Assembly: GCA_951799405.1 (NCBI GenBank)
Contig: OX637352.1
Location: forward strand, 14,270,820-14,334,819
Source of the DNA: Agapetus fuscipes
Lineage: Eukaryota > Arthropoda > Insecta > Trichoptera > Glossosomatidae
Reading direction: 5' to 3'
Length of the DNA: 64,000 nt
Below the pieces are notes generated by a model, which did no database searches, was not told the DNA's origin, and was given only the letters and a program-made list of their open reading frames with translations. A program made the position numbers and the translations under genes. Positions 32,861 to 43,800 of this stretch are shown here, piece after piece; the stretch's first letter is position 1, and each line of letters starts with the position of its first letter.

Positions 32861-33776
32861 TTAAGGCTGATGAGCCGAAGGAAGTGAAAGTAAAGTGTAT
32901 AGATTTCATATTATAAACATTTCCAGTCCTCAGACCATCATCAGGACAATCATCAGGGATCCAAAACTTTTGCAAGAAATACAGATACAGAATGCCAGTG
33001 TCCTTGACAATATTATCTTCTCTGGCAGGTGCCTATTTGATTGTTTATCTACCTACTTAGTTTATTTTTGCCATATCATTTGTGTTTTTTATTATTATTT
33101 TTCTTTGCACAGTGTACCTATATTTTTGTGATTGTATGACTAATCTTTTTTGAATAAATAAATATTGTGCAAAATCTAATCGTTTTATTTTGACAGCTTT
33201 AGCAATAATAATAATATTTATTAATAATATCAGGGCAGATAATAATATACGAATATAGTGGTGTGGGTGTACCCGCCTGTCGCGTGTTTATACACACATG
33301 CATACAAGATCAAAGTCCGAATAGGTACTTGTTGAGGCAGCGAAGCAAGAAAGACGGAGAAGGGGTTTCGAAGTACGTACCTACCTCAAAGCTATAGAGT
33401 GGCTTCTCTAAGTACCTATATACTCTGTGATGGTTGCTATCGCTGCGCAAATCCTACACACAGTTCAATCATCATTTAAAAATCTTTTTTCATCAGTTTT
33501 TTGTAATAAAAAATGAGCAATTTAATAAATACAAAACAATTAAAAGTTTATTTACACTTAAACTCTTTTTTTAAATGAATAACAGTAAATATAAATCATT
33601 AATTCAATTTTATTTACGCTCATTCTAATTTCAGTTAAAAAAAAGCCCACCTCTTCCCCTTCCTCCTTACTCCTTTCGTCTTGTGAGAATACCATAGATC
33701 GATTCCAATATGGCTACCGATATTATAAAACAGAGCAAAATACTAGTTAACGGGGTCTATTACTGGCTCTACTGGC

Positions 33777-34915
33777 TAGGGATGGGCGAAATATATCGAT
33801 ATATCAAAAGTACCGATATTTTTTTTGAAAAAAAAACGATATTTTTCTCGATATTAGAAATATCGATTAATCGATACCTCGATATTTTTTTTCAAGTATC
33901 AAAATCGTATCAAAAACGATATTTTTTTCAAATGTGACTTTTCTCCCAACACTTTAAAGGTGCAGTGGCGTGCCTACAGTTTCTGCCATACGCTTGCTGG
34001 ATAATTAAGGTTACACTAAATTACAAATAATAAATCTTACCCCGATGTTTCTTTTCCCCAGTGCTTCTTAATTTCTTCAGACTTAGATTTTGGATTGAAA
34101 CAATCAAACCTTCACACACTTAAGATCCTCACAAGGCACAACAATATTTTCACCAGAATTAATTTTATATACTATCAAAAAAGGTGGATTCGATTGCAAA
34201 CAAGGAATAAGTCAATTATTCTGATATTTGAATAAAACGCACCTGACGCGACAGTTTATTCAAAATACAATCGGTCATTCATACAACTGTAAATGGCTCC
34301 AGTCTGGAATCGTAAAATTGAATGGACGAAAAGCTAAGCATATGGTGATATTATTATCATGTGTACTCCAAGCACAATCTGTAATAATATTGTGTTCATT
34401 TATAATGACAAAAGAGCTTAACCGACTATTTTCATACAAGCTTACAGAGATCAAGCTTTTTTCATACGTTAAACAAAGACAGGGAAACATTTCTCAATAA
34501 CAGCTGTTGCGTAACAGAGTTAACTTCATCAATGCCTAATAATAATAACCTACTGCCACACACAGATGGCAGCAGCACGACTTTTGATGGGGGGAAATTT
34601 AAAAAGACGAATGACTTTAAATGTCTGTAATGTATAATGTAACGCCACTGTATAGGTGGCTGTGTTTGGAAGCCAACATTTTTACGTAGCAAATCGCAAG
34701 TCTCCCCCCCCCCCGTCGACAGACTTTTTGGCCAAAAAATTGTGAAAATTTGAGACCTTACCAGCCAGCGACCGATATTTTTTCATTGAAAATTTCGATA
34801 TTCTTTTCCATCGATATATCGAAATATCGATATTTTTTCCTCGATATATTTCGATAGTGTTTAAAAATATCTATTCGATATATATCGATATTTTTTTTCC
34901 ATTTGCCCATCCCTA
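33777..34915. mobile_element. hAT MITE with an internal hAT insertion
   Basis: Ends tagggatgggcgaaatata and its inverted copy (...gcccatcccta). Flanked by ctactggc (33769-33776) and gtactggc (34916-34923), an 8-bp target duplication with one mismatch. The terminal regions are packed with atcgata words. A second copy without the insertion is at 51815-52223. Confidence 0.85.
33963..34650. mobile_element. Nested hAT MITE
   Basis: TIR cagtggcgt ... acgccactg. Flanked by taaaggtg (33955-33962) and tataggtg (34651-34658), an 8-bp duplication with one mismatch. The uninterrupted copy near 52043 keeps a single copy of this site. No transposase. Confidence 0.85.
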
Positions 34916-34934
34916 GTACTGGCCTTGGCCCTAC

Positions 34935-35240
34935 AGGCTTGTTCGCACATGGCCACTATTTTAGTCGAGTACCGAGTAATTTAGTGGTGGGCGGGGCCAC
35001 AGAGTATGTAGGTTTAAAGAGAGCGGTCTTAGAACAACAAAAATGTAACCAAGTAGTATTATTTTTATATGAAACAATGGATAGCGCCAGTAACAACCCT
35101 TCGTGTCTAGACATCGTTTCATATAAAAATAATACTACCTACTTGGTTACATTTTTTTCGTTCTAAGACCGCTCTCTATAAACCTACATACTCTGTGACT
35201 CGTTTCTCGACTAAAATAGTCGCCTTGTGCGAACAAGCCT
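34935..35240. mobile_element. Foldback (palindromic) MITE
   Basis: Arms of about 130 bp: aggcttgttcgcacatggcc at 34935 and ggccactat-like inverse ending gcgaacaagcct at 35240. The inner pair aaccaagtagtattattttt / aaaaataatactacctactt surrounds a loop of about 45 bp. A related truncated copy is at 46163-46725. Confidence 0.8.
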
Positions 35241-35459
35241 TAGGCTCAGTTTAGAGACACGAAATTTTTTTGAATAAGTTTCGATAGTGACGTCAAGCAA
35301 GATGGCCGCTCCGCAGTGACAGATGCTGGCAATTTTGATATTATGATGATTTTTAAAAAATGCCGCATGACCCGCTTATTTCGTAATGTTGGTCAGACTG
35401 AGTTGTCAGACATTTCCACTTCGGAGTTAAAATCACAGGTTAAAATGTCTGAAAAGTCT

Positions 35460-35810
35460 AAATTAATTTAGTCAAGTAACGAGTAATTTAGTGGCTAAAC
35501 GTGTGCGAACCCCAACAATTTAGTCCAGTAGTTAAGTCAATGGTTTAGTCAAGCCGATCCATTTCATTCTATTTTTTCGGGCAAGTAGCGGCCCCGCCCA
35601 CCGTCCGTGGGCGAGTGTTGCCGAGAAGCCACGGAAAAGTCCGAGTCCAAAGAGCCACGGAAAAGCCCGAGTCCGAGTCGAGTTTATTAGCGGCCGCGCC
35701 ATTGGCCGCTCACTCTTGGCGGGGAAACGGAAATGCAAGAATGGCGGCAATTTAAATTGGCTGCAGTTTGAAAAGATAATGCCCGTTTTCAGCAAGAATA
35801 TTTAAAGATA
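35460..35810. repeat. GC-rich repeat block
   Basis: agtaacgagtaatttagtgg near 35475 links it to the foldback family at 34935 and 46163. 35628-35665 holds agccacggaaaagtccgagt twice with small changes. gcggcaatttaaattggctg near 35741 matches 46087-46110 inverted. It has promoter-like base composition but no recognisable core promoter. Confidence 0.4.
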
Positions 35811-35935
35811 AAGTGCTGTTTAAAAATATTTAAGTACTTAAGAACTTCTTATATTTGCGAGCCCGATGTTCCGCTCCCTAAACTTAGCGACCTGTCAGTG
35901 AGTTTATGTCATGTTTAAACTGTAAATAAGTGGAT

Positions 35936-36023
35936 ATGCACACCGATATCCTTGGTTTTTTAGAAACTCTTGAGAATATAGAAGTTGCTAGGACTTATCT
36001 ACGTCCAAAAAGTTTTGAGAAAG
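35936..36023 (+). other. Possible first coding exon, unknown gene
   Basis: ATG at 35936 encodes MHTDILGFLETLENIEVARTY followed by eight residues to a donor-like AAAG|GTAATT. It lies after the GC-rich block. No matching downstream exon was identified before the TIR element at 36414. Confidence 0.2.
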
Positions 36024-36413
36024 GTAATTTTTTTTCGATAAGAATAGTATGACATCGATTTTTGGTGCGGATATCAGCTGTCAAAAATACAATCATGCAG
36101 CTCCTTGCTGGATGAAATTGTAGTAATTTTTAAGTTTTCGGACAATAGAGCTGTACAAATATAGTTTTGGTAAAGATGTTGTGGAAATAACTATTATCGT
36201 CCATGAATTTATTACGTATTTAAAAACATCGATCTTTTACATTGATCGATGTTTATAGGTACCTACCATAAATTTGTCATATCACAGGCCTTATGATATC
36301 CTTCAGATGGATTGTTACTTATTGTTTTGTACAGAAACAATTCAGTGACACACGGGGATAACTGATTAGAGGCATTACAATTTTATGCCACTGTAAGCCA
36401 TCAGCTGGTATCT

Positions 36414-38025
36414 GGGTATCGCCGTCGAAATTTGTACCTTTTGTCTTGTGCGTGTGTCCCCTAATGATTTTCAGCTTTTTCATAAAAACTGGGGATCTCT
36501 ACTGAATTCTAAAATTATCAGAGTAAAGTAAATAAAAAGCGTATCGAAATACAAAAAAAAACTGCAAAAAGCATTAAGTGGCGATGTAATTAAAAAATGA
36601 AACAAAAACGCCTTTTTTCCATTCCCATACAAATTTTACATGTCCGCAACCCGTTTTTGACCCTTTGATGGCATGATACGATCAAAATAGTCAAACGTTT
36701 TTAAAGTTGAGTATTTTTGCATATACCTTAGTAACGTATCTTTCATTTTCTGTACTAGCCACAATAATATTTACTTATTTAAACACGAAATATTGATTGC
36801 TAAGGGTTGTCTCCATTTTTGGCTCCGAAATTTTTCTTTTAGTATGTTACCAATTCCATTGGAACTGACAAAAATCTTGCAATCTTAAGTATTTGATCAC
36901 GTATGGTAACTCTTTGATGCAGTGTGGACAACACAAAAAAACTCATTCGATACCTTAATTTTCTTCTGAGAACGTTTACATCAGACTCGGGAATTTGTCG
37001 TGAATGTTTTGAGTGGAAGTTAGCTTGGCATTATTAAGGTATGTATTCGAATATGTTGTCAGTTGTATATTTTTTACTTAGATCCATTAATTCTTCTAAT
37101 GATTGTATGTTTTTTTCATTGCTGACAGTATTATTTTTCAAATGGCAATCTTTACCGTATGTTACCAGTATTAAGGTGTATTCACGTAGGTTTAAAAAAA
37201 TACACCTACTTACCGTTAATTTATGGTTGACTAACAAATAACATTTACGTACCTAATTGAAACATAAGACTATCTAATCAACCTTACTACATGCTATTAA
37301 TATTTTAAATGCACCGTTTGATGTTTGTTATTCAAAATAGCAAAAAGGTTTATTCCGTGATCTGTGGGCTAAACGATTAAATGAAATTTGGACCACAGAG
37401 GTACCTAATTTTTATATCGGTGCTGGATACTGTGAAAAATGTACGCAAAAAAAACATTGCCTATCTATCTAAATCTATGATAATCTATAATCTAAGTTAC
37501 AAAAATATATTGCATTTAAGACTTTAAGTTCGTACTTAAACATGCTGCATGTGAACCTACAATATAAAACCCAATCTCAAATGAACATAAACCCTGCAAC
37601 TCTTGCCGACCTTACCTGACACAATGGTAACATTGGTAAAGTGAACCATTTTTTACAGTATGAGTGGTCAGCTTCATACTAACCTATAAGTCAAGGAAAC
37701 TTATTGAAATACAATAAACGAACGATTTTAGGTAGTTATTAAATGTGCGTATTCATATTTTTATTAAACATTCATAGACAAACAACATTCATATTTATAG
37801 ACATTCAAAATGGTGCTCTTATATTTTTACTGAACAGTGTTTACGAACTGCTATAAAATCTTGTATTCGTCGTCGAAAAAAGAAATGAGATATCGAAATG
37901 TAAAAAATCCTAATTTTTCGAACCTGTCCGTCATTTTGAATAGACCTTAATTTAACTCACGATGTTTTCGTTTTCTTGAATCTTGCCGGTCGACAGTTAT
38001 GGTACAAATTTCGACGGCGATACCC
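36414..38025. mobile_element. Non-autonomous TIR transposon, copy 1 (4-bp target duplication)
   Basis: The ends are perfect 25-bp inverted repeats (gggtatcgccgtcgaaattt ...). ATCT flanks both sides (36410-36413, 38026-38029). 1612 bp, no credible coding frame. Carries a SINE-like copy at 37455-37700. Four-base duplications occur in Sola and Chapaev-like groups; I do not assign one. Confidence 0.88.
37455..37700 (-). repeat. SINE-like repeat carried inside TIR transposon copy 1
   Basis: Minus copy, taatctataatctaagttac tail to catactaacctataagtcaa head. The same copy sits at the same place in the second transposon copy. Confidence 0.78.
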
Positions 38026-38209
38026 ATCTGTGACAGACGTGAGAGGCACAAATGTAGCAGGATTGAACAAGTTTCTCGCGGTCAGCCTCTGAAAAGTTGA
38101 ACCATGTTTCTTCTTTAACTTGATAATTGATTGGTGACCGCCGTGTATTTGAAAATGCCGATTTTTCATGTCGAATATTGATGTTAATTGTCAACAACGA
38201 AAAACGCAA
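37997..38209 (-). other. Short open frame across the transposon end, unknown
   Basis: The minus strand reads NYQVKEETWFNFSEADREKL and VQSCYICASHVCHR before running into the TIR at 38025. It could be the remnant of an interrupted gene, but a second frame is equally open and I recognise no family. Confidence 0.15.
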
Positions 38210-38354
38210 CAGAGAAATGCATCTGAATGCAGCTGCAGACTTCGAGCCGTATTATAGTGTGTGCATACAAAATATACTTTGTACACATAATTGAAAAGAT
38301 AAAAATTCAATTAAAAAATAATGTTTGCAGCGTAAATGGTAGATATTATTAAGA

Positions 38355-38830
38355 TGTTATGTAAATATAAATATTGAAATAAGTATGGGTAGTTATAGTT
38401 ATAAGAATCCTCAAAAGTATTGGTAGGTAAGATCGATAATTATGTATAAGTGTAGAATTCTCTAGGCTAAGTAGGTATTTGTTATAATTATAGGAATTCT
38501 GTATTACATTTGTAGGTAGGATTTTGGTTGTATCTCTAGGTAGTACATGAAGCGTCGAGAAGTAATAATTACTCTGGAACCGTCTGGCGACTTTAGTTCT
38601 GGATCATACTGCTCTGAAGAGTATAAAGGTGCGAATGGCCTGCAGAGCGGGCCAGTATCATAGCGACCAACAAACACATCGAAGCCATCTGATCAGTGGA
38701 CCGAAACCAAGTAGAATAATCGAGAAAGTAGTGTGAAAATAAATTTTGTAACTGTGTAAAATAAATAACTATTGAAGAAGACCTGTGTATTTTTAATTTG
38801 GAAAGACAATTGAACCCTAATTACGTAACA
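38355..38830 (+). repeat. 5' LTR of Gypsy element 1
   Basis: Starts TGTTATGTA and ends TACGTAACA, a short inverted repeat with TG...CA ends. aataaat near the 3' end may serve polyadenylation. Matches 45026-45501. Confidence 0.95.
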
Positions 38831-39494
38831 ATTGGCGTCAGGTGCGGAATTGTCAAGAAAAACTAAGATCTTCTTCCTAAAAATAAATAAAATAAATTAA
38901 ATAGTGTTAAAATGAACTTTAGTCAAATTGAACTTTGTGTGAACTGACTTTTGTGAAAACAAGTGTTTAAATAAATTTTTGTTAAAAGAAAAGACGCAAA
39001 AAGCAAGTTCAAAAAAAATTCTGGAACATCATATGGAACATAATTCTGGACATAACATAATGACTATTTTACCGCATTGAGAAAGTCATCAAATTGGACC
39101 ATAGTTTTTTTTTATTATTGCGTGTGATTAAAAAATAAAATAAATAAATAAAAATCTTGAAAAATATTACAAAAGAACGTTCCAGATTCATCGAGAAAAA
39201 GTTTTTGAATAACTGCCCTTCGTTTACAAGTGTGTGAATGTACATTAAGTACCTACCTGTGTGTTTGAAAGACTTGAGACGAAATAAATAATTATGTACT
39301 ATCAGACATTATTATGTAAAAAAATATTGGTGAATTAAAAATAAATATTAAAAGACAGTACCTACCAATCAGTGTAATCAGATAAATTATTATTTTGCTA
39401 AAGTACGTATTCAAAACAGCTATATATATAAAACTCAAAACTTGTATTAAATAAATTTAAAAATATTTTTGTTTTGAAGTAAATTTTGAAAAAA
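38831..39494 (+). promoter_or_regulatory. Primer-binding site and untranslated leader of Gypsy element 1
   Basis: Directly after the LTR, attggcgtcaggtgcggaat contains the tRNA primer-binding site (TGGCGTCAGGTGCGG). The tRNA is not assigned. The rest to 39494 is AT-rich leader with no long ORF. Confidence 0.65.
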
Positions 39495-40808
39495 ATGGCA
39501 ACCAAAGTGAACATCAAGGACCTCAAAGTCACTGAGCTTAAAAATGAGCTTCTGGAGAGGGACCTGGAGACCTCAGGAGGGAAGGCGGCCTTACAGGCAC
39601 GCCTCATGGAGGCCTTAGAACAGTCAGGCGAAGACCCGGCATATTTTGTCATGGCGTCTGGAGGGGACCGCGCCTTGGACGAGCTAAACCTCAGCATCAC
39701 CGGAAACTTCACTTCCATGGAGGAGAAGATGGCTGACAACGCCAAGACCCTGAAGGAGGACCTGACCGGGCTGGAGGAGAAGATGACCACCAACCTGAAG
39801 GAAGTGGTGACCGACCTGAAAGTGGAGATGGCTGAAAACGCCAAGGCCCTGCAGGAAGACCTCGCCAACATGAAAGAGAAGATGAACGAGAATCTCACAA
39901 CCCTGAAGGGAGAAATGGAGGAGAAGATGACAGCCCTGAAGGGGGAAATGGAGACTCGGATGTCAAATCTGGAGGTACATCTGCGTGCCGAGCTGGCCGA
40001 CAAGGGCCAGATGGAGTCCACCAGAATATCCCCCAAAGGCCTTCACGACGAGACCGACCAGGGATGCTCAACTCCAACCAGGGTCACTAGAGGGGATGAT
40101 GACCCTTCGCTGGCGAAGCACAACCTCCCGACCTTCGACGGGAAGACGTCGTGGAAGGAGTATTTGACCCTCTTTGAAACGGCTGCCATGATGGGAGCCT
40201 GGAGCCAGCAGAAGAAGGCTTCGGTTCTCAGCCTGTCGCTCCGAGGAGACGCTCTCAGGGTTCTGCAGGCCATACCCCTGGACAACCGTGGTGACTTTGG
40301 GCAGCTGAAGCAGCGCTTGGATATGCGCTATGGCCACAAGTGCCTGGAGCAGCTGTACAAGTCGCAGCTGAACACAAGGGTGCAGAAGCCCAACGAGAGC
40401 CTCCAGGAGTTTGAAATGGACATCGCCCGCCTGGTACGAGACGCTTACCCGACAGCCTCCGACGACATCTGTGAGAGCTTGGCAGTGGACAAGTTCCTAA
40501 ATGGATTGCGGGAATGGGAGACGCAACAAGCCGTAAAACTGGCCCATCCCAAGGCTTTGAACGAGGCGCTCAGCCAAGCTCTCGAGTTTGAGGCTGTCAA
40601 ACAGTCCATCAGGGGCCACGCCAGGGTTCGTGCAGTCGAGGCAGAGGAGGTCAAGCTACCTACAACCGAGGAGCTAATTGAAAAAGTGCTGGAACGTCTG
40701 AGACCTCGAAGACGAGACCCACGCTGCTGGAACTGCGGACAGCTGGGCCACCTTAGCACCAAGTGTCCCAAGCCTCAGAAACCCAGAAAACAGGCTGCGG
40801 AAAACTAG
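39495..40808 (+). CDS. gag: Gag of Gypsy element 1, with SAP domain and zinc knuckle
   Basis: 437 residues from ATG 39495 (an upstream in-frame TTG is ignored). Order: an N-terminal SAP-type DNA-binding helix pair (about residues 6-45: LKVTELKNELLERDL, GGKAALQARLMEAL); a long heptad-rich coiled coil (about 70-180, repeated EEKM/LK units); a capsid-like region (about 210-400: HNLPTFDGKTSWKEYLTLFE, LNTRVQKPNESLQEF); and one CCHC knuckle near the end (CWNCGQLGHLSTKC). Gag builds the particle and packages RNA. A SAP domain is unusual in Gag and could tether it to chromatin. The last 46 nt overlap pol. Candidate slip site: G GAA AAC just before the TAG, weak at its first codon. Confidence 0.93.
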   Translation: MATKVNIKDLKVTELKNELLERDLETSGGKAALQARLMEALEQSGEDPAYFVMASGGDRALDELNLSITGNFTSMEEKMADNAKTLKEDLTGLEEKMTTNLKEVVTDLKVEMAENAKALQEDLANMKEKMNENLTTLKGEMEEKMTALKGEMETRMSNLEVHLRAELADKGQMESTRISPKGLHDETDQGCSTPTRVTRGDDDPSLAKHNLPTFDGKTSWKEYLTLFETAAMMGAWSQQKKASVLSLSLRGDALRVLQAIPLDNRGDFGQLKQRLDMRYGHKCLEQLYKSQLNTRVQKPNESLQEFEMDIARLVRDAYPTASDDICESLAVDKFLNGLREWETQQAVKLAHPKALNEALSQALEFEAVKQSIRGHARVRAVEAEEVKLPTTEELIEKVLERLRPRRRDPRCWNCGQLGHLSTKCPKPQKPRKQAAEN

Positions 40809-43800
40809 AAAGGGTTAATGGGAAGGGGCAACCGTTGACCCACGCTGGAGAGGCCCTGAAATCTGCTGCTACTGTCGCAACCGTGAGAGGAAAAGCCAGC
40901 AGCATTTTTATCAATGGCATAATAGATGGAGTAACTCGTGAACTACTGGTGGACACGGGAGCAACCAGGACAATTCTGAGACGCGACATAGTGGCACGAG
41001 GTAAGCAGATTGCACCAACAAAGTGGTCTCTGCACACCGCCACGGGAGAGTCAGCACAGGTGTATGGGGAGACGATTGCCACCTTCCAAATTGGCAGCAC
41101 CACTTTTGATCATCGGACGTTGGTGGCCAACATTGAAGAAGACGTTATATTGGGAATGGACATACTGGACAGATTTGGGTGCAGTTTAAATTTAAAGAAA
41201 GGGTCCATTAAAATTGGAAATGAAGAAGTCATCCTGCAAAGACGGAAAGAACTGGCTGCACGTGTTATCCTAGCCAAGAATACCGAAGTGAAGGGGCGAT
41301 CCGAGATGATAGTGAGTGCCCGCCTGGATTCCAGTAGTACAAATGACCAAATCTGTATGATAGAACCGGAGAACATGGACAATGTTAACAAAGGAGTCAT
41401 GGTGGCAAGAACAGTGATTCGCGCAAAGGAGACCATTCCTGTCAAGATCATGAATGTGAACAGCTACCCAGTTAAAATGAATGAAGGTTTTGTTTTGGGC
41501 AGATGTGAGAGGATAACTTCCATTGTGCAACAGATGACAAACATGTCATGCGAAGGAAACAAATTGTCAACACAATTGGAAGCCCTGGTCCACGACGCTT
41601 CCCAAGGTCTAACCGAGGAAAACAAACGGAGAGTGAGGAGTTTGATCTGCCGCTACCAGAACATTTTCGAGGACTCTAATGGCCGTCTGGGAAGAACCAA
41701 GGTAGTGCGACATAGCATAGACACCGGAGAAGCGAGACCAATAAAACAGGCTCCAAGAAGACTACCCTTTGCAAAGCGGGAAGAAGCTGACAAGATCATC
41801 AAAGACATGAGCAAGGATGGCATCATAGAACCATCAAGTAGCCCTTGGACATCCCCGGTGGTACTGGTGAAAAAGAAGGATGGTACCACGAGATTTTGTG
41901 TGGACTACAGACTGCTCAACGATGTTACGAAAAAGGATAGTTACCCTCTGCCAAGGATTGATGACACCTTGGACACATTGGCAGGATGCACCATTTTTTC
42001 CACATTGGACCTGAAAAGTGGCTACTGGCAAGTTGAATTGGATGCCAAAGATAAGGAGAAAACTGCATTCTCGACTGGATCTGGACTTTGGCAGTTCACC
42101 GTGATGCCATTTGGCTTATGCAATGCCCCCGCCACGTTTGAAAGGCTGATGGAGAATGTGCTGCGAGGACTATCATGGGAAACCTGCCTGGTATACTTGG
42201 ATGACATAATCATCCTGGGAAAGGACTTCAACCATCAGTTGAGAAATCTGGAGCAAGTTTTCGGGCGACTACAAGACGCTGGACTGAAGCTCAACCCGAA
42301 AAAGTGTAACCTGTTCAAGAAACAAGTAAATTACCTGGGACACATAGTTTCTCAACGTGGAGTTGAAGTTGACCCTGCCAAAATCAAGGCAGTAAGAGAC
42401 TGGCCCGTGCTGAAGGACAAACATGAAACTAGGAGTTTCCTGGGGCTGTGCACTTATTACAGGAGGTTTGTGCCAAGATTTGCGGACATTGCAAAACCGC
42501 TCACCAAGCTTACGGAAGAAAACACTCGCTTCCATTGGAGTGATTCCTGCGCACAAGCATTTGAAGAGCTTAAGGGAAGATTAACAAGTGCCCCCATCTT
42601 GAGCTACCCACGAAAAGATGGAAAGTTCATCCTGGATACCGACGCTAGTAATGTGGGGATAGGAGGCGTCCTTTCCCAAATACAGGATGGGCATGAGACT
42701 GTTCTGGGTTACTTCAGTAAAGTGCTTTCCAAGCCAGAACGAAATTATTGCGTGACCAGACGAGAGCTTCTTGCCGTGATAAAATCAGTGGAACACTTCC
42801 GCAAATACTTGTACGGGAGAAAATTCACACTACGGACTGATCATGCTGCACTGGTTTGGCTTCTGAAATTCAAAAACCCAGAAGGGCAAGTGGCTAGATG
42901 GATTGAAAGGCTCCAGGAGTATGATTATGACTCCGAACATAGACCTGGCACGCTTCATCGAAATGCGGATGCATTATCCAGACGACCATGCGCCAGTGAC
43001 TGCAAACATTGCAGCAAGATGGAGGACAAGGTAGCAATTGTCCAAAGGACGACCACCGAAGATGAGGACTGGCAAGATGAAAAATTGGCGCAAGACCAAC
43101 TGAATGATCCGGACTTGAAGTATGTGATGGAATGGGCGCGAGAAGGAGAAAGGCCAACCTGGGAAAAACTCGCCCCCTTATCACCAACTGTCAAGGCTTA
43201 TTGGGCTCAATGGGGATCCATAGTGATAGAAGGAGGGTTTCTGAAACGAAAGATCGAGAAGGAAGACGGCACACTTAGAAGAAAGCAAACCCTCGTTCCG
43301 AGGAGCCGAGTACCGGAAATCCTTGGACTGCTGCATGGAAGAACTTCTGGAGGACATCTAGGCGTTAAGAAGACGCTGGAGAAAGTGAAAGAGCGATTTT
43401 ACTGGATCAACTGCAGCGAAGACGTCAAAGATTGGTGTCGAAAATGTGTAACCTGTGCAACGGCCAATGGACCGCAAAGGAAAAGGCGAGCACCAATGCG
43501 TCAGTACAATGTTGGCAGCCCCTTTGAAAGAATTGCCATCGACATAGCTGGCCCATTTCCTACAACTGAGAAGGGTAACAAGTACATCATGGTGGTGATG
43601 GATTACTTCAGCAAGTGGGTGGAAGCTTACTCAATCCCTAACCAAGAGGCCGTAACCGTGACTGAAGTTCTAGTTACCGAATTTATCAGCAGGTTTGGCG
43701 TACCCCTGGAATTACATTCTGATCAGGGAAGGAACTTTGAAGCTGCTATCTTCCAGCAAATGTGTGAGCGGCTAGGGATCTACAAGACCAGGACCACTGC

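Larger units (their letters stand above)
31010..33425. repeat. Large imperfect inverted duplication
   Basis: The left arm (31010-32100) and right arm (32545-33425) are inverted copies. Examples: the cgtctttcttgcttcgctgcct region near 31080 against aggcagcgaagcaagaaaga near 33340; atttattcaag-aaaaattagtcatac near 31510 against gtatgactaatcttttttga near 33135; and the LINE tail in both. The spacer is about 440 bp. Each arm carries the same RTE-type LINE 3' end (minus in the left arm, plus in the right). Confidence 0.8.

Noticed and set aside
33781..33935. Frame rich in Ile/Tyr/Arg in the atcgata-rich region
   Set aside because: Low-complexity arm of a hAT MITE.
34228..34500. 90-codon ORF inside the nested hAT MITE
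   Set aside because: No similarity to a transposase; AT-rich chance frame.
39398..40036. 212-codon minus-strand frame over gag
   Set aside because: Shadow of a strongly coding gag with many Lys/Glu codons.
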